DNA from: Rodentibacter caecimuris
GTDB taxonomy: Bacteria > Pseudomonadota > Gammaproteobacteria > Enterobacterales > Pasteurellaceae
DNA: 64,000 nt
Direction: 5' to 3' (one strand)
Assembly: GCF_024622045.1 (NCBI RefSeq)
Contig: NZ_JANKBP010000010.1
Shown here: positions 35,502 through 45,051 of the stretch, piece after piece
Layout: each line of letters starts with the position of its first letter
How positions within the stretch are numbered: the stretch's first letter is position 1
Position numbers and translations under genes: made by a program
Notes under the pieces: model-generated
Databases searched by the model: none
Told to the model about the DNA's origin: nothing
The model's input: the letters and a program-made list of their open reading frames with translations, nothing else

Positions 35502-36794
35502 TTATTTCTCATATTCCTGCATTAAGGCATTAATCATCCCTTGTGTAAGCTGGGTTAATTCTTCATCTTGAATAATAAAAGGTGGCATCATATAAACCAA
35601 TTTCCCAAAAGGACGAATCCACACGCCATTTTCCACAAAACGTGGAACAAGGGTTTTCATATTCACCTCATCGTGCATTTCGACGACACCGATTGCACCC
35701 AATACTCTTACATTTTTAACGTAATGTTTCTCTGCTAATGGCGAAAGCTGTTGATGTAATATTTTTTCAATATGCTGAATTCTCGCTTGCCATGGGCTTT
35801 CCAACAATAAACGAATGGATTCGGCAGCAATCGCGCAAGCCAAAGGATTTGCCATAAAAGTCGGACCATGCATAAAACATTTTGCTTCGCCACTGCATAT
35901 TACCCTAGCAATGGTTTCTGTTGTTATGGCTGCCGATAAGGTTAAATAACCGCCTGTCAACGCTTTGCCAATACACATAATATCAGGGGAAATCCCAGCA
36001 TGCTCTGCGGCAAATAATTTACCGGTACGTCCAAAACCGGTTGCAATTTCATCGAAAATCAACAGAACACCGTATTTGCGACATAACTCCTGCGCTTTGA
36101 CAAGGTATTCCGGTGAATAAAAATACATTCCCCCCGCCCCTTGCACTACCGGCTCTAAAATTAAGGCAGCAATTTCTTGATGATGTGTTTGTAGTAAATT
36201 GGCAAGAGGGGCAATGGCACGATCATCCCACGGCTCATAAAATGTGACGGAAGGTTGAGGTAAAAAATATTGAACAGGCAAACTGTGATGAAATAAATGA
36301 TGCATACCGGTTATTGGATCGCAAACCGACATCGCATTCCAAGTATCTCCATGATAACCGGAACGAATTGTGGCAAATTTTTGTCGCTGTGGCTCACCCT
36401 TCGCATATTGATATTGAATAGCCATTTTCATTGCCACTTCAACGGCTACCGAACCACTATCGGCGAAAAAGATTTTATCCAGTCCCGCCGGTAATATCTT
36501 TACCAATAGTTGCGCCAATTCTACCGCCGGTGCATGGGTAAAACCACCAAACATAATATGACTCATCTGGGCTAATTGATTTTTTGCGGCGGCATTTAAA
36601 CGCGGGTGATTATAACCGTGTAATGCAGCCCACCAAGAGGACATCCCATCAATTAAGGTTTGCCCATTCTTGAGTGTAATCTTCACACCATTAGCACAAT
36701 CTACCGCATACAGGGGCATATCCGAATAAATTGAAGAATATGGGTGCCAAATATGCTGATGATCAAAAGCCAAAAGTTGTTGTTCGTTCATCAT
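35502..36794 (-). CDS. bioA: Adenosylmethionine-8-amino-7-oxononanoate aminotransferase
   Basis: This class III PLP aminotransferase makes 7,8-diaminopelargonate using SAM as amino donor. The 430 residues contain GMSSWWAALHGYNHPRL, the LIFDEIATGFGRTG site and the PLP-lysine region MCIGKALTGGYLTLSA. The first residue may be 36794 or 36791. It is first in the biotin run, only 30 bases after lolC, with no room for a BirA operator in the gap. Confidence 0.96.
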   Translation of the reverse strand: MMNEQQLLAFDHQHIWHPYSSIYSDMPLYAVDCANGVKITLKNGQTLIDGMSSWWAALHGYNHPRLNAAAKNQLAQMSHIMFGGFTHAPAVELAQLLVKILPAGLDKIFFADSGSVAVEVAMKMAIQYQYAKGEPQRQKFATIRSGYHGDTWNAMSVCDPITGMHHLFHHSLPVQYFLPQPSVTFYEPWDDRAIAPLANLLQTHHQEIAALILEPVVQGAGGMYFYSPEYLVKAQELCRKYGVLLIFDEIATGFGRTGKLFAAEHAGISPDIMCIGKALTGGYLTLSAAITTETIARVICSGEAKCFMHGPTFMANPLACAIAAESIRLLLESPWQARIQHIEKILHQQLSPLAEKHYVKNVRVLGAIGVVEMHDEVNMKTLVPRFVENGVWIRPFGKLVYMMPPFIIQDEELTQLTQGMINALMQEYEK

Positions 36795-36824
36795 TTCATC
36801 CTTTATCTATCATTATGAAGATTG

Positions 36825-38006
36825 CTATTCATATCTCAAGGCTTCCGCCGGCTCGGTTTTTGCCGCACGATAAGCCGGATAAATAGTTGATAATAAAGAT
36901 AATAAAAGAGAGAACGCAATGACAAGGCAAATTTGCCAAGGCTCTAGAGCTGTGGGTAAAAAAACAGCGTTCGGATTGACCGCACTTATGATCTCTGTCA
37001 GATTTAATGTGATCGATATGCCCAATATCGCCCCAATCAACGTGCCGACCAATCCTACCAATAACCCTTGGTAAATAAATACCGAACGCACTTTCGATTT
37101 CGTTAATCCTTGAGTTTGCAAAATGGCGATTTCCCCTTGTTTATCCACCACCATTAGGCTCAAAGAGGTAACAATATTGGAAATTGCCACCACAATGATC
37201 AGGCTAATCAATAACCCCATCATATTTTTTTCCATACGCACGGCTTGAAAAAATTCGCCTTTTTGCACACGCCAATCGGTGATTTGTTGCTGAGGAAAAT
37301 AAGCGGGCAATTCAGTAATTAAAAAAGGATCGGACAAGAATAAGCGATAGCCCTGTGCTTGTTCCGGTTGAATACGCATTAATCGCCCAATATCCGATAA
37401 ATTGGCAAAGGCTTGGTAACCGGATGCTTCGCTATAATCAAAATAAATTTCGCTTACCATAAATAGACGCTGCATTGGCACGCGTCCAAAGGGAGTGTAT
37501 TGGCTATTTTCCGTAATCATTAAACGAATTTTATCGCCAATATTCACACCCAGCTTTTGTGCCAGCTGATGACCAATCACCAGTTTAAATTCACCTGCCG
37601 GCAATAACATTTCAAAAGGAACACGATCTTGCGTTTCCAATAAAGGATCATCGGAAAAAGACTGTACGCCTATTACCTGCCCTGCACTCACCCCTTTGGA
37701 AGTTTGATAAATCACTTTTGTGGTGTTAATCGGCACCGCTTTTTGCACAAAGTGCGGTAGATTTTCTAACGGTTTTTTTGTGGAAATCGGTTGTTCTTGA
37801 CTGATAATCGCATGCGGAATGGAGGAAAGCACTTGTTGCTTTTGATACCCCTCCAGTCCATTCATCACCGAAAGTACGATAATCAGTGCCATCACACCTA
37901 AAACAATGCCCAAACTGGCGAGGCTCGTCACTAATCGCCCAAAGCGATCCGCACTTTTCGCCCGCCAATAACGTAAGGCAATATAAAGAGAAATGGGTAA
38001 ATTCAT
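36825..38006 (-). CDS. lolC: Lipoprotein-releasing system permease LolC
   Basis: This is the second membrane subunit of the LolCDE machine. The 393 residues have the FtsX-type layout: N-terminal TM (LGVMALIIVLSVMNGLEGYQ), large periplasmic domain, and three C-terminal TMs ending STIYPAYRAAKTEPAEALRYE. Similarity to the lolE product is evident. It lies one base after the D-hydroxyacid dehydrogenase stop and is separated from lolDE by the five biotin genes. Confidence 0.93.
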   Translation of the reverse strand: MNLPISLYIALRYWRAKSADRFGRLVTSLASLGIVLGVMALIIVLSVMNGLEGYQKQQVLSSIPHAIISQEQPISTKKPLENLPHFVQKAVPINTTKVIYQTSKGVSAGQVIGVQSFSDDPLLETQDRVPFEMLLPAGEFKLVIGHQLAQKLGVNIGDKIRLMITENSQYTPFGRVPMQRLFMVSEIYFDYSEASGYQAFANLSDIGRLMRIQPEQAQGYRLFLSDPFLITELPAYFPQQQITDWRVQKGEFFQAVRMEKNMMGLLISLIIVVAISNIVTSLSLMVVDKQGEIAILQTQGLTKSKVRSVFIYQGLLVGLVGTLIGAILGISITLNLTEIISAVNPNAVFLPTALEPWQICLVIAFSLLLSLLSTIYPAYRAAKTEPAEALRYE

Positions 38007-38007
38007 A

Positions 38008-38955
38008 TTACTTTTGGTTCAATTGCACCACAAAATCTTCCATATTTTGCGTTACTTTTTTCACTAATGTCGTCACCGCACTATCACTTGCCCATGCAAT
38101 ATGAGGAGTAATAATTAAGTTTGGCATGGTTTTTGCTGCAAGAATCAACGGATTGTCTTTTTCCGGTGGTTCTTTAATCATCACATCTAACGCAGCACCG
38201 CCCAGATGTCCGCTTGTTAATGCATTCAATAAAGCGGTTTCATCCACTAAAGGTCCACGTCCTGTGTTGATTAAAAATGCCCCTTTTTTCATTTGTGACA
38301 GGGTTTCCGCATTAATTAAGTTTTCTGTCGTTTGGGTTAATGGGCAATGCAAGGTGACAATGTCCGCTTGCTTTAATACTTGCTCAAAAGGCGTATAACC
38401 TTCACGGCAAGTTGCCGCATCTTTATGCTCCGCGTAAAGCACATTCATTCCCAAAACTTGCGCCAATCGCCCTACTTCCGTCCCCAGACAACCTTTTCCA
38501 AAAACGCCAAGGGTAGAACCCCGAACATCAGTAATCGGATAATCAAAGTAACAAAACTGCTGACTTTCTCCCCATTTTGCCGAGGTTTGATCGCGCAACC
38601 AACCGGCAAGACTGTGTTTTAAAGAAAAAATCAGTCCCATCACATGTTCGGGTACGGTGACACTAGAATACCCTGTCACGTTTTTGACTTCGACGCCTAA
38701 TTCTTTTGCCGCAATTAAGTCAATATTATTGGTTCCCGTTGCGGTAATTGCGATAAGTTTAAGTTTTGGCAATTGCATTAAGGTATTACGATCAAAAATG
38801 ACTTTACTGGTAATCACAATATCCGCATTTTTAGCCCGTTCAATAGTTTGTTCAGCCGAAGTATGAGGATATTCAATCCATTCATGCTCAAAATTCGGGC
38901 GGGGAATAGGAATGTGTTTTGGAATAGCGGTACTGTCTAAAAATACGATTTGCAT
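38008..38955 (-). CDS. D-2-hydroxyacid dehydrogenase (NAD-binding)
   Basis: This 315-residue oxidoreductase has the Rossmann glycine motif GVFGKGCLGTEVG at about 150, the substrate arginine in FLINTGRGPLVDE, and the catalytic His in IITPHIAWAS. The family covers glycerate, lactate, phosphoglycerate and related acids. It resembles the hydroxypyruvate/glycerate reductase type, but the substrate is not certain. It is upstream of lolC and behind a terminator that isolates it from kdsA. Confidence 0.9.
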   Translation of the reverse strand: MQIVFLDSTAIPKHIPIPRPNFEHEWIEYPHTSAEQTIERAKNADIVITSKVIFDRNTLMQLPKLKLIAITATGTNNIDLIAAKELGVEVKNVTGYSSVTVPEHVMGLIFSLKHSLAGWLRDQTSAKWGESQQFCYFDYPITDVRGSTLGVFGKGCLGTEVGRLAQVLGMNVLYAEHKDAATCREGYTPFEQVLKQADIVTLHCPLTQTTENLINAETLSQMKKGAFLINTGRGPLVDETALLNALTSGHLGGAALDVMIKEPPEKDNPLILAAKTMPNLIITPHIAWASDSAVTTLVKKVTQNMEDFVVQLNQK

Positions 38956-38979
38956 AATGTTCTCCTTTTTTACTTAAAA

Positions 38980-39017
38980 AAGTGCGGTCAAAAATGTTGC
39001 TGTTTTTAACCGCACTT
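38980..39017 (-). terminator. Uptake-sequence terminator after kdsA
   Basis: AAGTGCGGTCAAAAA and TTTTTAACCGCACTT form a long stem with one mismatch between kdsA and the dehydrogenase gene. Confidence 0.75.
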
Positions 39018-39022
39018 CGCCA

Positions 39023-39877
39023 TTAAATTGAGGTATCTAATTCAGGGAAAGATTTCACTAAATCATCAATGGTTTTCATTTGTGAGACAAACCCTTCCAA
39101 CGCTGATAACGGTAAGGCTGACGGACCGTCACATTTGGCTTGATTCGGATTCGGGTGGGCTTCTAAAAATAAACCTGCAATCCCTACCGCCAAACCTGAA
39201 CGGGCAAGTTCCGTTACTTGCTCACGGCGCCCACCGGATGCCGCACCGAACGGATCACGACATTGGAGTGAATGCGTGACATCAAAAATCACAGGGCTAC
39301 CTTTGGAAGCTTTTTTCATGACACTGAAACCAAGCATATCCACAATGAGATTATCATAACCGAAGTTAGTACCGCGATCACAAAGAATCACTTGATCATT
39401 GCCGCATTCTTCGATTTTTTCCACAATATTACCCATTTGACCGGGGCTTAAAAATTGCGGTTTTTTCACATTAATCACTGCCCCTGTGCGTGCCATCGCT
39501 TCCACTAAATCCGTTTGACGGGCTAAAAATGCCGGAAGTTGAATCACATCTACCACATCTGCCACGGGCTGGCATTGGTAAATTTCATGTACATCCGTGA
39601 TGATTTTTACACCGAACGTTGCTTTCAATTCTTGGAATATTTTTAACCCCTCTTCCATACCGGGCCCGCGGTATGAGTGAATAGACGAACGGTTAGCTTT
39701 GTCAAAAGAGGCTTTAAATACATAAGGTACCTTGAGTTTTTCGGTAACCTTAACATAGGCTTCGCACACTTGCATCGCCATATCACGACTTTCAAGTACA
39801 TTCATTCCACCGAAAAGAACAAAAGGCTTGTCGTTTGCAACATCAATATGACCGATTTTTATAATTTTATTTTGCAT
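39023..39877 (-). CDS. kdsA: 3-deoxy-8-phosphooctulonate synthase (Kdo-8-P synthase)
   Basis: KdsA condenses phosphoenolpyruvate and arabinose 5-phosphate for the Kdo of lipooligosaccharide. The 284 residues carry FKASFDKANRSSIHSYRGPG, DVHEIYQCQPVADVVDVIQLPAFLARQT and VIFDVTHSLQCRDPFGAASGGRR. It follows sirB1 by 12 bases. Confidence 0.97.
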   Translation of the reverse strand: MQNKIIKIGHIDVANDKPFVLFGGMNVLESRDMAMQVCEAYVKVTEKLKVPYVFKASFDKANRSSIHSYRGPGMEEGLKIFQELKATFGVKIITDVHEIYQCQPVADVVDVIQLPAFLARQTDLVEAMARTGAVINVKKPQFLSPGQMGNIVEKIEECGNDQVILCDRGTNFGYDNLIVDMLGFSVMKKASKGSPVIFDVTHSLQCRDPFGAASGGRREQVTELARSGLAVGIAGLFLEAHPNPNQAKCDGPSALPLSALEGFVSQMKTIDDLVKSFPELDTSI

Positions 39878-39889
39878 AAGTTTTCCTTA

Positions 39890-40696
39890 TTAATGAATCG
39901 CGTGAGGAGCTTGTTCAAGCTCATTTTTAAGTTCTGAAAGTTGTGTACGAATGAACGTTGAAGTCGGATCTTGCGGGCATTTATCAACAAAATATTTTAA
40001 ATCTTTCAATGCGGTAGGATATGCCCCCATTTGTGCCAGCACTAAACCGCGGTCGCGGATATTATAGGGATCGTCAGAACGATGAACCAGCGATTCAATG
40101 TAGCGAAACGCCATGTCATTATGCTCTTCGCGAATGAGCGCATTTTTGGCAAGCTGTTCAAAGCGAGAAAAAAGCAGTTGGAGATCCGCTCGCGCAAGTT
40201 CTTCCGGCTGAATTTGCGCACCGAAACCAAAAGCGCCTTCATAAAGTTGCTGTAATTTTTCTTGAGAAATATAGCTACCGTTCCAAGGATCAACAAATAT
40301 CACCTTGTCATCAAGTTCCACACGTAAAATAAGCTGCGTTGGAAAATTGACGGGATATATCGGTAAATCCAACGCTTCCGCGAGATACAAGATTATCGCA
40401 CCGAGGCTTACCGGCATTCCTTCTCGATATTCTAAGATATAAGGCAAATACAGATTTCTTGAACGGAAATAATTATTCGGGTCACAATGAAAGCCCCAAT
40501 CCCGATAAACCAGCTGCAACAAACGCTGAATGCGCTCTTCTACTGACCAATCCGGTGAAATTTCACGGCGTGCTTTGCGTACTAAAGCCCCCATTTTTCC
40601 CCGAATTGCGACCTTTGATTCGCCGTAATTATCAAAAATAATATGATAAAAACTGACAAATTGATCGAACAATGCACGTCTACTATATTTCATCAT
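39890..40696 (-). CDS. sirB1: SirB1-family transglutaminase-like/TPR protein
   Basis: This protein of about 268 residues has an N-terminal transglutaminase-like fold (RNLYLPYILEYREGMPVSLGAIILYLAEALDLPIYPVNFP) and a C-terminal helical TPR region (RDRGLVLAQMGAYPTALKDLKYF). Its function is unclear; it almost always lies next to prmC/prfA. The start can be ATG 40696 or 40693, both overlapping the prmC stop. A longer frame begins at 40705 inside prmC and is less likely. Confidence 0.88.
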   Translation of the reverse strand: MMKYSRRALFDQFVSFYHIIFDNYGESKVAIRGKMGALVRKARREISPDWSVEERIQRLLQLVYRDWGFHCDPNNYFRSRNLYLPYILEYREGMPVSLGAIILYLAEALDLPIYPVNFPTQLILRVELDDKVIFVDPWNGSYISQEKLQQLYEGAFGFGAQIQPEELARADLQLLFSRFEQLAKNALIREEHNDMAFRYIESLVHRSDDPYNIRDRGLVLAQMGAYPTALKDLKYFVDKCPQDPTSTFIRTQLSELKNELEQAPHAIH

Positions 40697-41571
40697 CTCT
40701 TCCAAAAACCGTATGTTACGCGTTCATTGTCGCCATAATCACGCACGGTTGCAATCGCTTGCCAATAATTTTCCGCAAAAATAGACCGCACTTTTTCACC
40801 TTGTTGCCAACCGTGTTCCACCAACAGCGCACCGTTATCTTTTAAATAACTTGGTGCATATTCAATAATATGGCGCAAATCCCCATAGCCTTGCTCGCAA
40901 GCCACTAAAGCGGACAGCGGCTCAAAACGCACATCGCCTTGTTTTAAATGTTCATCCTTTTCATCAATGTAGGGAGGATTACTCACAATCAAATCAAACT
41001 TCCCTTCAACCTTTTCAAACCATTTACTTTGTAAGAAAACCACATTAAGCCGATTTTTTTCCGCATTGGATTTTGCCAATTCCACCGCATTCGGGATCAA
41101 ATCCACCCCAATAATTTTTAATTCGGTCTGTTGTTTTTCACAAATCGGTAGTAATTCTGCCGCCAAGGCTAAAGCAATCGCGCCTGTCCCCGTGCCGAGA
41201 TCCAATATGCCAAAGTGCGGTGGATTTTCTTGCAGTTTTTCCCTCGCAATCTGTAAAGCGGATTCCACTAAAATTTCCGTATCGGGGCGAGGAATCAAGG
41301 TATCTTCAGACACATTTAGAGAAAGTGACCAAAATTCTTTTTCACCCAAAATATAGGCGATGGGTTCACCTTTTAAACGACGTGCTAAAAGTGCGGTTAA
41401 ATTTGTCCGCACTTTTTCATCTATTTCCGTCTCATCAAAAGCCAAAATTTGTGTACGGGATTTATCGGTAGCCTGTTGTAATAAAATCAATGCCTCATTT
41501 TTGCCGTTCTCATAAGGATTGGCTTGATCTAAAGCTTCTGAGGCTTGCGCCAGCCATTGTCGATAATTCAT
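40693..41571 (-). CDS. prmC: Peptide chain release factor glutamine methyltransferase
   Basis: PrmC (HemK) methylates the glutamine of the GGQ motif in release factors, including the prfA product encoded two genes upstream. The 292 residues have PRPDTEILVE, the SAM loop LDLGTGTGAIALALA and the active-site NPPYI. The ATG overlaps the RDD gene stop (TAATG), indicating coupling. Confidence 0.96.
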   Translation of the reverse strand: MNYRQWLAQASEALDQANPYENGKNEALILLQQATDKSRTQILAFDETEIDEKVRTNLTALLARRLKGEPIAYILGEKEFWSLSLNVSEDTLIPRPDTEILVESALQIAREKLQENPPHFGILDLGTGTGAIALALAAELLPICEKQQTELKIIGVDLIPNAVELAKSNAEKNRLNVVFLQSKWFEKVEGKFDLIVSNPPYIDEKDEHLKQGDVRFEPLSALVACEQGYGDLRHIIEYAPSYLKDNGALLVEHGWQQGEKVRSIFAENYWQAIATVRDYGDNERVTYGFWKR

Positions 41572-41999
41572 TATTTTCCGTCTTGAAATACCACAGAACC
41601 AATGACTAAATCGGTTAAAGATCGACGATCATCACGTATAAGCGCGACAATCCCACTGATAATGATCAAAAAACTTGTCCATGCAAGCAATTGATCAATC
41701 AGCTCACGACCAATATATTTGCCAAACGCTATCGGCTGTTGGGTGGCATAATCAAACACACGTAGCCCCAGCCAACGTTTTGCAATGGTTTGCCCATAAG
41801 TTTTCATAAAATAGATTTGTAAACCTAAATACAGCAAAACTGAAAGCAATCCGGTAAAGTCTCCAAATATAAATCCGATAGTTAATATTACCCATAAAAT
41901 GGCGCCGTTAATCATACTGGCAAGCCAGCGTTTAAAACGGCTGGCGGGGGTGGTCGATAAAAATTGAAATTCGGTATTTTTGGGGTTTTCAACTAACAT
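41571..41999 (-). CDS. RDD-family membrane protein
   Basis: This 142-residue inner-membrane protein has three hydrophobic segments and the Arg-Asp-Asp pattern of the family (RFKRWLASMINGAI near residue 21, then the RDDRRSLTDLVIGS tail). Role unknown; some members affect ion homeostasis. It sits between prfA and prmC, an arrangement I associate with Pasteurellaceae. Confidence 0.85.
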   Translation of the reverse strand: MLVENPKNTEFQFLSTTPASRFKRWLASMINGAILWVILTIGFIFGDFTGLLSVLLYLGLQIYFMKTYGQTIAKRWLGLRVFDYATQQPIAFGKYIGRELIDQLLAWTSFLIIISGIVALIRDDRRSLTDLVIGSVVFQDGK

Positions 42000-42024
42000 G
42001 TTATTTCTCTCTAAGCAAAAAAGA

Positions 42025-42041
42025 GTATCCGAAACGGATAC
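42025..42041 (-). terminator. Terminator after prfA
   Basis: GTATCCG-AAA-CGGATAC, on the minus strand followed by TCTTTTTTG, lies nine bases past the prfA stop. Confidence 0.8.
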
Positions 42042-42049
42042 CCTTTGTT

Positions 42050-43132
42050 TTAGTTATTTTCAGATAATGCCGCCAATTGATCCGCTTGATATTCTGTAAT
42101 GATCGGTTGGATCAGCTCATCAATCTTTCCGTTCATCACTTCGTCTAAACGATAAATCGTTAAATTGATACGATGATCGGTAACGCGCCCTTGCGGATAG
42201 TTGTAAGTACGGATTTTATCCGAACGATCGCCCGATCCCAACAGGTTACGACGCATATCCGTTTGTTCTGCCGCTTGGCGTTCTTGTTCGGCTTGCACAA
42301 TTCGTGATGCCAATACAGACATCGCTTTGGCTTTATTTTTGTGCTGTGAACGTTCATCTTGACACTCAACGACAATCCCCGTTGGAATGTGGGTAATACG
42401 CACCGCAGAATCTGTCGTATTAACGTGCTGACCGCCGGCTCCGGACGAACGATAAGTATCAATACGTAAATCGGCGGGATTAATTTCCGGCATTTCCGAT
42501 TCAGGTAGTTCCGGCATTACCGCTACCGTACAAGCGGAGGTATGAATACGCCCTTGAGATTCGGTTTTCGGCACACGTTGCACACGGTGTCCTCCGGATT
42601 CAAATTTCAACTGACCATACACCGCATCACCGCTAACTTTTACGATGATTTCCTTATATCCGCCCTGTTCACTTTCATTGGCACTTAATATTTCTATACG
42701 CCAACGTTTACTTTCCGCATAACGGCTGTACATACGGAATAAATCGCCTGCGAAAATCCCCGCTTCATCACCACCGGTTCCGGCACGAATTTCCAAATAG
42801 CAGTTGTATTCATCATTCGGATCTTTTGGTAATAAAAGAATTTGAAGTTGCTGTTCCACTTCTGCAATTTCCGCTTTGGATTCTTCAATTTCCATCTGCG
42901 CCATTTCTTTCATTTCCGGATCGTCTAATAATATCTCCGCTTCTTCAATATTTTGGTTCAGTTGTGTCCAGCGGTTAAAACATTTCACCACATCTTCAAG
43001 TTGTGCATATTCTTTGGAATAGGCGCGAAATTTATCTTGATCACTAATCACTGAGGCATCACCAAGTAATGCCTCTAATTCTTCATAACGTTCTTTTAAA
43101 CTTTCAAGTTTTGCAATAATGGAATCTTTCAT
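42050..43132 (-). CDS. prfA: Peptide chain release factor 1
   Basis: RF1 releases peptides at UAG and UAA. The 360 residues contain the codon-reading PAT-type region near residue 190 and the catalytic GAGGQHVN motif near 230. It is substrate for PrmC. It begins the prfA-RDD-prmC-sirB1-kdsA series, although a terminator lies between prfA and the RDD gene. Confidence 0.97.
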   Translation of the reverse strand: MKDSIIAKLESLKERYEELEALLGDASVISDQDKFRAYSKEYAQLEDVVKCFNRWTQLNQNIEEAEILLDDPEMKEMAQMEIEESKAEIAEVEQQLQILLLPKDPNDEYNCYLEIRAGTGGDEAGIFAGDLFRMYSRYAESKRWRIEILSANESEQGGYKEIIVKVSGDAVYGQLKFESGGHRVQRVPKTESQGRIHTSACTVAVMPELPESEMPEINPADLRIDTYRSSGAGGQHVNTTDSAVRITHIPTGIVVECQDERSQHKNKAKAMSVLASRIVQAEQERQAAEQTDMRRNLLGSGDRSDKIRTYNYPQGRVTDHRINLTIYRLDEVMNGKIDELIQPIITEYQADQLAALSENN

Positions 43133-43204
43133 AAATTATCTTTAGTTAAACCAGAAATAAAACCGGCATATTCTAGCTGATTTTAGGGAAAATTGACAGT
43201 ATGC

Positions 43205-43298
43205 AAAGTGCGGTCACAAAAAACAACATTTTTTTGAATGTTGGCTTTGCCAACAGCGGCGAAGCCATAAATATTATGGATAAAACCGACCGCACTTT
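43205..43298. repeat. Widely spaced inverted uptake-sequence pair
   Basis: AAAGTGCGGTC at 43205-43215 and GACCGCACTTT at 43288-43298 are perfect complements about 70 bases apart, flanking a second hairpin-like AT-rich stretch. It overlaps the epmC stop codon and may fold as a large terminator structure. Confidence 0.55.
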
Positions 43299-43834
43299 TA
43301 AATACGCGTCACATCAAATTTGCTCAAATCAATACGATCTTCCGTGCCATAAAAATCCGCCAAGGCTTTTCGTAAGATCTCCGCCCGTTTCGGCAAGCCT
43401 TTTTCTGCATAACTTTTTACCTGTTCATACACGGCTTGTTTAAAAGGTTGGGTATCACCAGGATTACCATTAAGATTATCGGCACTGGCAAAATAGCGAA
43501 AACCGGCGGCAGTTGCCAAAATCCATTCCAGTGCTTGCGGTTTCACTTCGACTTTTTCAAAATCACGCTGACGTGCTTCCGAGCGACCGTCCGGCTCATA
43601 CCAATAACCGAAATCTTCCAGTTTACGGCGTTCTTTGCCAGCAACTAGCCAATGGGCAATTTCATGCAATGCACTGCTATAGAAACCTCGTGCAAAATAA
43701 ATGGCGTTATAGGGGACATTTTCATTTGCCGGAATGTAAATTGGTTCTTCTCCCCCTTTCACAAGACGGGTGTTATATTCTTGCTCAAAACATTGATTAA
43801 AAATGGCGATAATATCTTCTAACTGATGTTCCAT
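43298..43834 (-). CDS. epmC: Elongation factor P hydroxylase
   Basis: EpmC (YfcM) hydroxylates the lysylated EF-P lysine. The 178 residues include the metal-site segment ALHEIAHWLVAGKERR near residue 57 and WYEPDGRSEARQRDFEKVEVKPQALEWI, both typical of the family. It stands downstream of dinB on the minus strand. The partner EpmA/EpmB genes are not in the window. Confidence 0.93.
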   Translation of the reverse strand: MEHQLEDIIAIFNQCFEQEYNTRLVKGGEEPIYIPANENVPYNAIYFARGFYSSALHEIAHWLVAGKERRKLEDFGYWYEPDGRSEARQRDFEKVEVKPQALEWILATAAGFRYFASADNLNGNPGDTQPFKQAVYEQVKSYAEKGLPKRAEILRKALADFYGTEDRIDLSKFDVTRI

Positions 43835-43872
43835 AATTCTCTATTACTCAGGCTGTAAAGCTTTGGATTATA

Positions 43873-44940
43873 TCACCAAAGACCCATTTGCTCCTGTTTA
43901 TTTTCTTCCGGTAATGCCACATTCAATCCGACCAAACGAACTGATTTGCCTTGGCTACGCTGCCAAATTTGTATGAGTAATTGCTGAAAACTTGCCAAGC
44001 AAAACGGCAATCCGGTTTTTTCTAATGTGGTAACCTGAAAATCTTCAAATTTCAGTTTCACCCCAATTTTACGAAAAGCCGTCAAAGGGATATTCGGGGC
44101 GGCACGTTCAAGGCGGCGAAGAAGTTCAGCATACAAGTTATCCAACAGCGCAATCCCCTGTTCCGACCGTTCGATATTTTCTACAAGGGTACGCTCTACG
44201 CCAATAGATTTACGTTCGCGATGGGCTTGTACTTCACGTTCATCAATGCCATGACTAAAATCCCAAATTCGTTTGCCTATTTTGCCAAATTGATTGAGTA
44301 ATACGGTTTGCTCTAATCTTTGAACATCAGCACAGGTTTCAAGCTTCATTTCTAATAAACGCTGTGATGTGATTTTTCCCACACCGGGAATTTTCTTTAG
44401 AGGCAAAGCTTTAACAAATTCCGCTACCTCGTTCGGTTTAATCACAAATTGTCCGTTCGGTTTATTCATATCAGAGGCAATTTTGGCAAGAAATTTAAGA
44501 GGTGCAATGCCTGCCGACGCCGTCAGCTTGAGTTCATCAAAAATCGCTTGGCGAATTTCTTGCGCAATCCAAGTGGCGGAACCCGAACATTTTTCGCAAT
44601 CCGTTACATCCAAATAGGCTTCATCTAAAGAAAGAGGCTCAATAATATCGGTATAACGATGAAAAACTTGATGAATTTGTGCAGAAACCTGTTTGTATAA
44701 CGACATATTAACCGGCACAAGAATAAGATGAGGACATTTTTTCACTGCCTGTGCGGTAGGCATCGCACTATGTAAACCAAATTTTCGAGCTTCGTAGTTA
44801 CAGGTTGTCAATACCCCTCGTTGGCGCGAATCGCCACCAACCGCAACAGGTTTTCCCTGTAATAAGGGATTTTCCCGTATTTCCACTGAAGCATAAAAAC
44901 AATCCATATCAATGTGAATGATTTTGCGCGCTAAAGACAT
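43873..44940 (-). CDS. dinB: DNA polymerase IV
   Basis: This Y-family translesion polymerase has 355 residues. The catalytic acidic residues lie in HIDMDCFYASVE (residues 9-20) and SLDEAYLDVT (about 103-112). The helix-hairpin-helix ALPLKKIPGVGKITSQRL and the little-finger region are complete. No LexA box was recognised upstream. An uptake sequence sits just before the start. Confidence 0.96.
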   Translation of the reverse strand: MSLARKIIHIDMDCFYASVEIRENPLLQGKPVAVGGDSRQRGVLTTCNYEARKFGLHSAMPTAQAVKKCPHLILVPVNMSLYKQVSAQIHQVFHRYTDIIEPLSLDEAYLDVTDCEKCSGSATWIAQEIRQAIFDELKLTASAGIAPLKFLAKIASDMNKPNGQFVIKPNEVAEFVKALPLKKIPGVGKITSQRLLEMKLETCADVQRLEQTVLLNQFGKIGKRIWDFSHGIDEREVQAHRERKSIGVERTLVENIERSEQGIALLDNLYAELLRRLERAAPNIPLTAFRKIGVKLKFEDFQVTTLEKTGLPFCLASFQQLLIQIWQRSQGKSVRLVGLNVALPEENKQEQMGLW

Positions 44941-45014
44941 AAAGAAAAGTGCGGTTAAAAAGATGAGGCTTTAGTATAGCGAAAAGCAAAACACTGTTCA
45001 ACCATACAGTAAAA

Positions 45015-45040
45015 ATAAACCTGCGCATTGGCAGGTTTAT
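45015..45040 (-). terminator. Terminator of the secreted-protein gene
   Basis: ATAAACCTGC / GCAGGTTTAT is a perfect 10-bp stem with a T-rich tail on the minus strand. Confidence 0.85.
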
Positions 45041-45051
45041 ATCAGAAAGGG

